A DNA stretch of 5,391 nucleotides. Source: Thermoleophilia bacterium. Its GTDB lineage: Bacteria; Actinomycetota; Thermoleophilia; Gaiellales; Gaiellaceae. Numbering within the stretch: position 1 is the first letter of the stretch; every line of letters starts with the position of its first letter. The notes beneath the pieces are model-generated. The model did no database searches. It was not told the origin of the DNA and saw only the letters and a list, made by a program, of their open reading frames with translations. Both the position numbers and the translations under genes were made by a program. This document shows positions 1 through 5,391 of this stretch, in pieces. Location: the NCBI GenBank assembly GCA_025935275.1, contig JAICVP010000148.1, positions 1 through 5,391 on the forward strand, written 5' to 3'.

Positions 1-1245
1 AAGAAGCACCGGGTCCCGCTCGAGGAGATCCCCGCCTTCAACCGCCGCCTCATCGAGAACCACCGAATCGGTACGGGCCCCGATGCGCCGCCCGAAGTCG
101 TGCGCGCCACGATGGTCCGCCACGCGAACATGCTGGCCAAGGGGACCTCCGGAGTAAGGCCCGAGATCGCCGAGCGGATCGTGCGCGCGCTGAACGACGG
201 CGAGCGCCCGCGCGTCCGCATGCTCGGATCGCTCGGCCAGGGCGACCTCGCTCCGATGGCGGACCTCGCGGCGGAGCTCTTCGGCGACACCGAGCTCCTC
301 GCCAAGGAGGGCATCGCGCTCGTCAATTCCAACGCCTTCTCGACGGGGCTGGCCTCGCTTGCAGTCGCGGACGCCGAACGGCTCGTGGACACGCTCGACG
401 TGACCGGCGCGCTCGACCTCGAGGCCTTCGCAGCGAACCTGACCATGCTGCATCCGGCCATCGGGGACGTGCGCCCCTACCCGGGCCTCTGCTTCGCGCT
501 GGAGCGGTTGCGCGGCCTGCTGGAGGGCAGCTACCTCTGGGACGAGGGGGCCGCACGGAATCTTCAGGACCCGCTCACGTTCCGATGCCTTCCGCAGATC
601 CACGGAGCCACGCGCGACGCCCTCGACTTCACCCGCAGGCAGCTCGAGATCGAGCTCAACGCGTCGCAGGAGAACCCGCTCATCATCCCGGAGGAAGACC
701 GGATCGTCTCGGTCGCGAACTTCGACATCCTTCCCCTTGCCGCAGCGCTCGACTTCCTCCGCATTGCGCTCGCTCCCACGCTGACGAGCGCGTGCGAGCG
801 GATGCTGAAGCTCCTGCAGGGGCCGCTCACCGGCCTGCCGGACGCGCTGGCGCCCAGGCAGGACCTCGTCGAGAACTCGCTCGGCGAGCTCGGCGTCGCC
901 GCGCAGGCGCTCACGGCCGAGGCGCGCCTGCTGGCGCAGCCGGTTTCCTATGAGGTTGTGACCTCGACCCACGCCGAGGGCATCGAGGACCGCATCACGA
1001 TGGCGCCGCTCGCGGCGCGCCGCCTCTGGGAGATGGTCGCGCTCGGCGAGCGGCTCGCCGCCATCGGGTTCACGATCGCCGCCCAGGCGATCGACCTGCG
1101 CAAGCCGCCCGCGCTCGGCTCGGGGACGAAGCGCGCCTTCGACCTCGTCCGAGGGCGCGTCCCGTTCATGGGCGAGGGCGACCCGCTCCCGGCCGACCTC
1201 GAGCCGGTGCGGGACCTCGTCGTTTCGGGCGCCTTCGTGGCCTAG
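1..1245 (+). CDS. HAL/PAL-superfamily lyase lacking the MIO triad, 5'-truncated by window edge
   Basis: Reading frame 1 is open from the first base to TAG at 1243-1245, giving 414 visible residues. Homology to histidine/phenylalanine ammonia-lyases starts before the first in-frame GTG at 100 (FNRRLIENHR, then GTGPDAPPEVVRATM), so the true start lies upstream and roughly 65-100 residues, including the catalytic Tyr loop, are missing. Family landmarks seen: AKGTSGVRPE (about 46-55), GSLGQGDLAPM (76-86), ALVNSN (106-111), QDPLTFRCLPQIHGA (189-203), ELNASQENPL (218-227) and GIEDRITM (327-334). Classical members cyclise Ala-Ser-Gly in GSxGASGDLAP to the MIO electrophile; here that site is Gln-Gly, one residue shorter, so MIO cannot form. 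The family Tyr in QDPYSLRC is Leu and the GNFHG motif reads ANFDI. The protein is therefore unlikely to deaminate histidine. MIO-less homologues include ergothionase, which releases trimethylamine from ergothioneine, and the betaine-type methyltransferase 9 bases downstream fits such a substrate. Family is secure; the reaction is inferred. Confidence 0.88.
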   Translation, partial: KKHRVPLEEIPAFNRRLIENHRIGTGPDAPPEVVRATMVRHANMLAKGTSGVRPEIAERIVRALNDGERPRVRMLGSLGQGDLAPMADLAAELFGDTELLAKEGIALVNSNAFSTGLASLAVADAERLVDTLDVTGALDLEAFAANLTMLHPAIGDVRPYPGLCFALERLRGLLEGSYLWDEGAARNLQDPLTFRCLPQIHGATRDALDFTRRQLEIELNASQENPLIIPEEDRIVSVANFDILPLAAALDFLRIALAPTLTSACERMLKLLQGPLTGLPDALAPRQDLVENSLGELGVAAQALTAEARLLAQPVSYEVVTSTHAEGIEDRITMAPLAARRLWEMVALGERLAAIGFTIAAQAIDLRKPPALGSGTKRAFDLVRGRVPFMGEGDPLPADLEPVRDLVVSGAFVA

Positions 1246-1254
1246 ACTCCGGGC

Positions 1255-2283
1255 ATGGCTGGAGCGGGCCTTCTCGAGCGGCTGGAAGCGGGGCACGTCA
1301 TCTGCGCGGAGGGCTATCTCTTCGAGCTGGAGCGGCGCGGCTACATCCAGGCGGGCGCATTCGTCCCCGAGGCCGTGCTCGACCACCCGGAGAAGGTGAC
1401 GGACCTCCACCGCGAGTTCGTGCACGCCGGTTCCGACGTGGTCGAGGCGTTCACCTACTACGCCCACCGCGAGAAGATGCGCGTCGTCGGCAAGGAAGGG
1501 CTCCTCGAGGAGCTGAACCGCAACGCGCTCGCCCTCGCCAAGGAGGTGGCCGACGAGACCGGCTCGCTCTTCGCGGGCGACATCTGCAACACGAACGTCT
1601 TCGATCCCGAGGACACGGCGTCGAAGAAGGCGGTGCAGGCCATGTTCGACGAGCAGGTCGGCTGGGCTGCGGAGGCCGGGGTCGACTTCGTGATCGCCGA
1701 GACGTACTCCTACGCCGAGGAGGCGCGGATGGCGCTCGAGACGATCAAGGCGGCCGGCCTCCCCGCCGTCGTGACGATGTGCATCCACCAGGACCCGCTC
1801 ACTCGGGACGGCATGACCCCGGCAGACGCCTGCGCGATGCTGGAACAGGCGGGTGCCGACGTCGTCGGGCTCAATTGCATCCGCGGCATCCCCACCACGA
1901 TGGCGCTCCTCCCCGCGATCCGCGAGCAGGTGTCGGGCTACGTGGCAGCGCTCCCGGTGCCCTACCAGACCACCGAGGAGATGCCGACCTTCCAGAGCCT
2001 GCGCCATCCCCGCCACGACGGGATGCTCTTCCCCACCGCCCTCGAGCCCTTCGAATCGACCCGCTACGAGGTGGCGGAGTTCGCGCGGGAGGCCGACGCG
2101 CTCGGGATCCAGTACCTCGGTCTCTGCTGCGGCAATGCGTCGTACCTGACACGGTCGCTGGCCGAAGCGCTCGGCCGCACGCCGCCCGCGAGCCGCTACT
2201 CGCCGGACATGTCGAAGCACGCGTACTACGGCACCGATCCGCTCCTGAAGCCGACGAACCTCGACTTCGCCGACCAGCTCTGA
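1255..2283 (+). CDS. Betaine-homocysteine S-methyltransferase-like protein (Zn-dependent methyltransferase)
   Basis: A 342-residue single-domain homocysteine S-methyltransferase (TIM-barrel) protein, closest in pattern to BHMT, which moves a methyl from glycine betaine to homocysteine to give dimethylglycine and methionine in the cytoplasm. The N-terminal run LFELERRGY (22-30), LHREFVHAGS (51-60) and AFTYYA (65-70) follow BHMT closely. The three zinc-ligand cysteines are present: Cys208 in GLNC and Cys291-Cys292 in GLCCG. Glu149 in IAET matches the BHMT active-site Glu, and Tyr69 matches the betaine-pocket Tyr. Two pocket residues differ: the Trp that contacts the betaine methyls is Phe36, and the Asp of GDGG is Glu19. 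The C-terminal oligomerisation tail of animal BHMT is absent (342 against about 406 residues), though a short HAYYGTDPLLKP segment resembles its beginning. ATG at 1255 is 9 bases after the lyase stop with only a weak upstream purine stretch, so translation is probably coupled. The methyl donor may be a betaine other than glycine betaine. Confidence 0.87.
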   Translation: MAGAGLLERLEAGHVICAEGYLFELERRGYIQAGAFVPEAVLDHPEKVTDLHREFVHAGSDVVEAFTYYAHREKMRVVGKEGLLEELNRNALALAKEVADETGSLFAGDICNTNVFDPEDTASKKAVQAMFDEQVGWAAEAGVDFVIAETYSYAEEARMALETIKAAGLPAVVTMCIHQDPLTRDGMTPADACAMLEQAGADVVGLNCIRGIPTTMALLPAIREQVSGYVAALPVPYQTTEEMPTFQSLRHPRHDGMLFPTALEPFESTRYEVAEFAREADALGIQYLGLCCGNASYLTRSLAEALGRTPPASRYSPDMSKHAYYGTDPLLKPTNLDFADQL

Positions 2284-2293
2284 CGCAGCCCGC

Positions 2294-3256
2294 GTGATCC
2301 CGGTCCTCATCGACTGCGACCCGGGCCAGGACGACGCGCTCGCGCTCCTCCTCGCCCTCGGGAGCCCTGAGCTCGACGTCATCGGCGTTACCGCGGTGGC
2401 GGGAAACCAGACGCTCGACAAGACGACCCTGAACGCCCTACGGGTGCTGGAGCTCGCCGGTCGGTCCGACATCCCGGTCGCCGCCGGCGCGGAGAGGCCT
2501 CTCGTCGGGGAGCTCGTGGTCGCGGCCGACGCCCACGGCGAGACCGGGCTCGACGGCGTCAATCTCCCCCCTCCGAGCGCGAGGGCCGTGCCCGAGCACG
2601 CAAAGGATTTTCTCGCCGCACGGCTCGAGGCCTCTGAGGTGCCCGTCACGCTCGTGGCGCTCGGCCCCCTGACGAACGTCGCGCTTCTGCTCGAGGATCA
2701 CCCCCGGGCGACCGCGAGGATCGAGCGGATCGTCCTCATGGGCGGGGCGGTCAACGAGGGGAACCAGACGCCCTCGGCGGAGTTCAACATCTGGATCGAC
2801 CCCGAGGCCGCCGCGCGCGTGTTCGAGAGCGGCCTCGACGTGACCATGGTGGGGCTCGACGTGACGAACAAGGCCGTGCTTGCGAATGCGGACGCCGACG
2901 GGCTTCGCGGCGCCGGGCCGGTCGCGGAGGCCGCGGCCGACATGATCGACTTCTACCTCGGCTTCTACAACGAGGCCTACGACCACGGCGGCGCGCCAAT
3001 CCACGACGCCGTCGCGCTGGCGCACGTGTTCCGCTCCGACCTGCTGACCGTGGAGTCCCGCCGCGTCGACGTGGACACCTCAGACGGGATCTGCCGCGGC
3101 AGGACCGTGGTGGACATGCGCCTCCGCACGTCGGGCCCCGAACCGAACGCACACGTGGCCGTCGACATCGACGCGGACGGCTTCAGGAGCCTGCTGCTGG
3201 AGCGCCTGCGCGCCTTCTCGCCAACTTCGCGAGCGGCCTCCCGTCTGACTTCCTGA
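2294..3256 (+). CDS. Inosine-uridine-type nucleoside hydrolase
   Basis: A 320-residue member of the IunH/RihA family, calcium-dependent enzymes that hydrolyse the N-glycosidic bond of ribonucleosides to a free base and ribose. All the hallmark residues are visible: the DCDPGQDDA calcium and nucleophile motif (7-15; Asp9, Asp13, Asp14), Asn38 in AGN, Thr127 in ALGPLTN, Asn157, the AEFNIWIDPEAA segment (162-173; Glu163 and Asn165 for ribose contacts) and His237-Asp238 in IHDA. Length is normal for the family. The start is GTG at 2294, 10 bases after the methyltransferase stop; the DxDPG motif begins six residues later, so no later start is possible. There is no clear Shine-Dalgarno, consistent with coupled translation. 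The enzyme looks active. Its link to a lyase and a methyltransferase is unusual: it could serve nucleoside salvage or cleave an N-riboside related to the substrate of the neighbours. Substrate (purine, pyrimidine or other) cannot be told from the sequence. Confidence 0.92.
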   Translation: MIPVLIDCDPGQDDALALLLALGSPELDVIGVTAVAGNQTLDKTTLNALRVLELAGRSDIPVAAGAERPLVGELVVAADAHGETGLDGVNLPPPSARAVPEHAKDFLAARLEASEVPVTLVALGPLTNVALLLEDHPRATARIERIVLMGGAVNEGNQTPSAEFNIWIDPEAAARVFESGLDVTMVGLDVTNKAVLANADADGLRGAGPVAEAAADMIDFYLGFYNEAYDHGGAPIHDAVALAHVFRSDLLTVESRRVDVDTSDGICRGRTVVDMRLRTSGPEPNAHVAVDIDADGFRSLLLERLRAFSPTSRAASRLTS

Positions 3257-3270
3257 GAGGGAAGACCCCG

Positions 3271-3299
3271 TTGCTAATGGCCCCGGGATAGGCTATAAG
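3271..3299 (+). promoter_or_regulatory. Sigma70-like promoter upstream of the ABC binding-protein gene
   Basis: The -35 box TTGCTA (3271-3276, four of six matches to TTGACA) is followed by a 17-base spacer and the -10 box TATAAG (3294-3299, five of six matches to TATAAT). This is the only clearly AT-containing patch in a very GC-rich intergenic region and it lies directly before a transporter gene. Transcription would begin near 3306, leaving a leader of about 50 bases. It suggests that the binding protein and permease can be expressed separately from the enzyme genes. No clear operator repeat is seen around it. Confidence 0.6.
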
Positions 3300-3338
3300 C
3301 GGGCGTTCCGGGCGAAACCGAAGGCCGCACCCTGGCGG

Positions 3339-3344
3339 AAGGAG
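3339..3344 (+). promoter_or_regulatory. Strong Shine-Dalgarno (AAGGAG) of the binding-protein gene
   Basis: AAGGAG sits 10 bases before the ATG at 3355 in the context GGAAGGAGAGAGG. It fixes the start of the lipoprotein at 3355, so the protein has a roughly 30-residue hydrophilic stretch before its signal sequence. The signal is much stronger than those before the two complete enzyme genes, which fits the high level usually needed for a binding protein. Confidence 0.75.
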
Positions 3345-3354
3345 AGAGGCCGTA

Positions 3355-5067
3355 ATGGATGACACGCAGCGTCGCGTAGACGCGATCCGGAAGGACCGTA
3401 GCGAGCTCGAGAACCACATCATCGACGAGTATTCGGCGGGGAAGATCACGCGGCGGGAGTTCGTGCGCCGCGGCACCGTCGTCGGCATGTCCATCCCGCT
3501 GGTTTCCTTCCTCGCGGCTGCCTGCGGAGGCGGCGGCGGAGGCGAGACCACTGGCGGCGGCGGTACCACCCCGACGGCCACCGGCGAGGTTCAAGCCGGC
3601 GGCAACATACGCGTCGCGCTCATCCAGCCGACCACCGAGCCGAACCCGCTCCTCGTCCAGGACGAGGGTGGCGCGGGCCTCCTCGGCTCGACCGGCGAGT
3701 TTCTCTCCTTCTCGAACGACAAGCTGGAGCTCGAGCCACGGATCGCCGAAAGCTGGGAGCCAAACGACGACGGCACCGTGTGGACGTTCAAGATCCGCCA
3801 GGGAGTGCAATTCCACAGCGGCGGAACCCTCGTCGCGAACGACGTCAAGGCGACCTTCGACAAGCTGATCAACCCGGACGGCGGCTCCGCCAACGCGCAG
3901 TCCGCACTCGGCGGGGTTCTCTCGCCCGGCGGCATCGAGGCCCCCGACGAGTCGACCGTGGTCTTCAACCTCGACGCGGCGAACGGCAACTTCCCGACGC
4001 TCGTCAGCTCCGCGAACTACAACGCGATCATCATCCCGGCCGACCTCGACCCGGCCGATTGGGGCAAGACCTTCGAGGGCACCGGCCCCTTCAAGCTCGA
4101 AGCGGGCTCCTTCAAGCCGAAGGTCGGCGCGAAGTTCGTGCGCAACGACGCCTACTGGGGCGACAAGCCCAACCCGGACTCGATGGAGCTCAAGTTCTAC
4201 GACGAAGAGGGGCCGATGATCCTGGCCCTGCAGGGAGACGAAGTCGACTTCGTCGAGCACTTCTCGGTCTCCGGTGGCAAGGCCCTCCTCAACGATCCGA
4301 ACGTGAACGTCATCGCCGTTAAGGCCTCGACGCACCGCCAGATCCACATGCGGACGGACATGGAGCCGTTCACGGACAAGCGCGTCCGCCAGGCGATCGC
4401 CCTCTCCATCGACCGCCAGGCGCTCGTCGACGGGCTCTGGGAGGGCCAGGCGGACATCGGCAACGACAGTCCGTTCGCCCCGCTCTACCCCTCGACGGAC
4501 ACGAGCGTGGCGCAGCGCGAACAGGACATCGAGCAGGCCAAGCAGCTCCTCGCCGATGCCGGCAAGTCCAGCTTCTCGGTCGACCTGAGCACCTGGAACG
4601 GGTTCGAGATCCCCGATCTCGCCCAGCTCGTCAAGCAGTACGCCGCGGAGATCGGCGTGACGATCAACCTTAAGATCACCGACGCCGGCACGTACTACGG
4701 CGACGGCGTCTTCGGGAAGTCAACCTGGCTCGACTCCGTCATGGGCATCACCGACTACGGCCACCGACCCGTGCCGAACGTCTTCCTGACGGCCCCGCTC
4801 TCGGGCGACCCGAAGGTGGGCGTCTGGAATTCGGCGCACTTCAAGAACGACCAGTACGACAGCCTCGTCAAGCAGTACGTCGCGGCCCTCGACATCGACT
4901 CGCAGAAGGGTGTCGCGAAGCAGATCGAGGAGCTTCTCCTCGACGAGACCCCGATCATCTTCCCGTACTTCTACTACTTCCTCAGCGCAGCGAAGAAGAA
5001 CCTGCTGAACACGGTGTCGGCGGCCACGGGCCAGTTCGACCTCTCCAAGGCCGGCTTCACGACCTGA
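3355..5067 (+). CDS. ABC transporter substrate-binding lipoprotein, family 5 (peptide/nickel/opine type)
   Basis: A 570-residue extracytoplasmic solute-binding protein of the DppA/OppA (SBP_bac_5) family, which delivers its ligand to a DppBCDF-type importer. Residues 1-30 are hydrophilic and charged. A twin-arginine-like motif ITRREFVRRG (31-40) and a hydrophobic stretch lead to SFLAAAC, with Cys57 as the probable lipidated residue. A Gly/Thr-rich linker follows (58-75). The domain itself starts near 80 (GGNIRVAL), with the family signature region at 131-171 (AESWEPNDDG, WTFKIRQGVQFHSG, then DVKATFDKL), GTGPFKLE (242-249) and PFTDKRVRQAIALSIDRQAL (338-357). Family members bind peptides, nickel, opines, sugars or other small molecules, so the ligand cannot be read from the family. 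The permease gene follows after a hairpin. Position after three catabolic genes suggests that the ligand may be their substrate, but the gene has its own promoter. Family is secure; Tat export is likely but not certain. Confidence 0.93.
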   Translation: MDDTQRRVDAIRKDRSELENHIIDEYSAGKITRREFVRRGTVVGMSIPLVSFLAAACGGGGGGETTGGGGTTPTATGEVQAGGNIRVALIQPTTEPNPLLVQDEGGAGLLGSTGEFLSFSNDKLELEPRIAESWEPNDDGTVWTFKIRQGVQFHSGGTLVANDVKATFDKLINPDGGSANAQSALGGVLSPGGIEAPDESTVVFNLDAANGNFPTLVSSANYNAIIIPADLDPADWGKTFEGTGPFKLEAGSFKPKVGAKFVRNDAYWGDKPNPDSMELKFYDEEGPMILALQGDEVDFVEHFSVSGGKALLNDPNVNVIAVKASTHRQIHMRTDMEPFTDKRVRQAIALSIDRQALVDGLWEGQADIGNDSPFAPLYPSTDTSVAQREQDIEQAKQLLADAGKSSFSVDLSTWNGFEIPDLAQLVKQYAAEIGVTINLKITDAGTYYGDGVFGKSTWLDSVMGITDYGHRPVPNVFLTAPLSGDPKVGVWNSAHFKNDQYDSLVKQYVAALDIDSQKGVAKQIEELLLDETPIIFPYFYYFLSAAKKNLLNTVSAATGQFDLSKAGFTT

Positions 5068-5083
5068 AAAACCACGAACCAGG

Positions 5084-5111
5084 GGCGGCCGGGGTTTCGG
5101 CTCCGGCCGCC
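5084..5111 (+). terminator. GC-rich hairpin between binding-protein and permease genes (attenuator or mRNA-stabilising stem)
   Basis: GCGGCCGG (5085-5092) and CCGGCCGC (5103-5110) are perfect inverted copies; with flanking pairs, including one G-T wobble, the stem is about 11 base pairs (5084-5094 with 5101-5111) around the six-base loop TTTCGG. It starts 16 bases after the stop of the binding-protein gene. The following bases (CTAGTCTTAGTCTG) are only moderately T-rich, so it is not a classical intrinsic terminator. A stem at this place in an ABC operon commonly lowers downstream transcription or protects the 3' end of the upstream message, which would give more binding protein than permease. 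Confidence 0.6.
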
Positions 5112-5125
5112 TAGTCTTAGTCTGT

Positions 5126-5130
5126 AGGGG
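5126..5130 (+). promoter_or_regulatory. Putative ribosome binding site (AGGGG) of the permease gene
   Basis: AGGGG lies four bases before the ATG at 5135. The spacing is short, but it is the only purine-rich element between the hairpin and the start codon, and the ATG gives the N-terminus expected for this permease family. Confidence 0.45.
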
Positions 5131-5134
5131 CTGC

Positions 5135-5391
5135 ATGGCGCGCTTCCTCCTCACAAGGCTCGGGCTCGCGGCCATCACGCTGTTCCTGCTCAGCGTGATC
5201 GTTTTCATCGGCGCGAACCTCCTGCCCGGCAACGTCGCCCGTCGCAAGCTCGGAAACCTCGCCGACCAGGCCGCCGTCGACCAGCTGAACCATCAGCTCG
5301 GCACGGACAAGCCGATCCTCGTCCAGTACTGGAACTGGGTCTCCGGCCTGCTCCACGGCGATCTCGGGATATCGCTCTCGTACCACGTTCC
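5135..5391 (+). CDS. ABC transporter permease, DppB/OppB type, 3'-truncated by window edge
   Basis: From ATG at 5135 the frame stays open to the end of the window (85 complete codons of an expected 300-330). The protein begins MARFLLTRLGLAAITLFLLS, a short positively charged start followed by a first transmembrane helix (about residues 9-29), as in DppB/OppB-type permeases. It is followed by LPGN (30-33), QLGTDKP (54-60), QYWNW (64-68) and LLHGDLGISL (72-81), matching the family pattern of LPGDP, LGLDxP, QYxxW and GDLGxS before the membrane core. It would be one of two membrane subunits taking up the ligand of the binding protein encoded just upstream; the second permease and the ATPases would be expected beyond the window. 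The start lies 67 bases after the binding-protein stop, beyond the hairpin. Confidence 0.9.
   Translation, partial: MARFLLTRLGLAAITLFLLSVIVFIGANLLPGNVARRKLGNLADQAAVDQLNHQLGTDKPILVQYWNWVSGLLHGDLGISLSYHV

Noticed and set aside
100..102. GTG as the start of the lyase gene
   Set aside because: Lyase-family sequence is already visible in the same frame before it (FNRRLIENHR and GTGPDAPPE), so the gene begins upstream of the window.
226..258. Loss of the MIO triad as a sequencing error or pseudogene mark
   Set aside because: The difference is an in-frame change with conserved residues on both sides, the frame runs on to a normal stop, and other active-site positions are changed too, so a real diverged enzyme is more likely.
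1779..2297. Plus-strand open frame inside the methyltransferase gene in another frame
   Set aside because: Arg/Pro/Gly-rich shadow translation; the overlapping frame carries the zinc cysteines of BHMT.
2438..3025. Minus-strand open frame opposite the nucleoside hydrolase
   Set aside because: No recognisable motif; it is a shadow of a gene with complete catalytic motifs on the other strand.
3306..3340. Inverted repeat TTCCG (3306-3310) and CGGAA (3336-3340) in the binding-protein leader, as a possible riboswitch or SD-masking stem
   Set aside because: Only five pairs across a 25-base loop, with no conserved riboswitch pattern; short matches like this are expected by chance.
3527..3570. GGC-rich tract as a DNA repeat
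   Set aside because: It encodes the Gly/Thr linker after the lipidated cysteine of the binding protein, a common feature of such lipoproteins.
3274..4347. Long minus-strand open frame opposite the binding-protein gene
   Set aside because: Its translation is low-complexity and rich in Arg, Val, Gly and Glu, as expected of the complement of high-GC codons. The plus-strand frame has clear family 5 motifs, a signal sequence and a ribosome site.

Overview
The window is a high-GC bacterial segment with five co-directional (+ strand) genes packed tightly. The dense catabolic and transport layout, the extended Tat-type lipoprotein signal on the binding protein, GTG start use and heavy C/G use at third codon positions suggest a deep-branching actinobacterium of the Thermoleophilia (Gaiellales/Solirubrobacterales) type. 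That taxonomic guess comes from general sequence character, not from a search.

Layout. 1-1245: 3' part of a histidine/phenylalanine ammonia-lyase (HAL/PAL) superfamily gene, whose 5' end lies outside the window. 1255-2283: a complete betaine-homocysteine S-methyltransferase (BHMT)-like gene. 2294-3256: a complete inosine-uridine-type nucleoside hydrolase. These three are separated by only 9 and 10 bases and look like one transcript. 3257-3354: a short intergenic region with a good sigma70-like promoter (-35 TTGCTA, 17-base spacer, -10 TATAAG) and a strong Shine-Dalgarno. 3355-5067: a family 5 (peptide/nickel/opine-type) ABC substrate-binding lipoprotein. 5084-5111: a strong GC-rich hairpin. 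5135 to the window end: the N-terminal part of a DppB/OppB-type ABC permease. The window has no gene-free stretch above 300 bases. I saw no RNA gene, CRISPR array, insertion sequence or integration site.

Most interesting point. The lyase-family protein lacks the Ala-Ser-Gly triad that cyclises to the MIO electrophile in true ammonia-lyases: the conserved loop reads GSLGQGDLAP, one residue short and without Ser. Other active-site positions are changed as well. A known MIO-less branch of this superfamily is ergothionase, which eliminates trimethylamine from the betaine ergothioneine. The next gene is a methyltransferase whose relatives demethylate a quaternary-ammonium betaine. Together they suggest a catabolic module for a trimethylammonium (betaine) compound, possibly an imidazole betaine such as ergothioneine or hercynine, fed by the downstream ABC importer. 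The place of the nucleoside hydrolase is unclear; it may act on an N-glycosylated form of the substrate or may serve ordinary nucleoside salvage. The substrate assignment is inference; the family calls are well supported.
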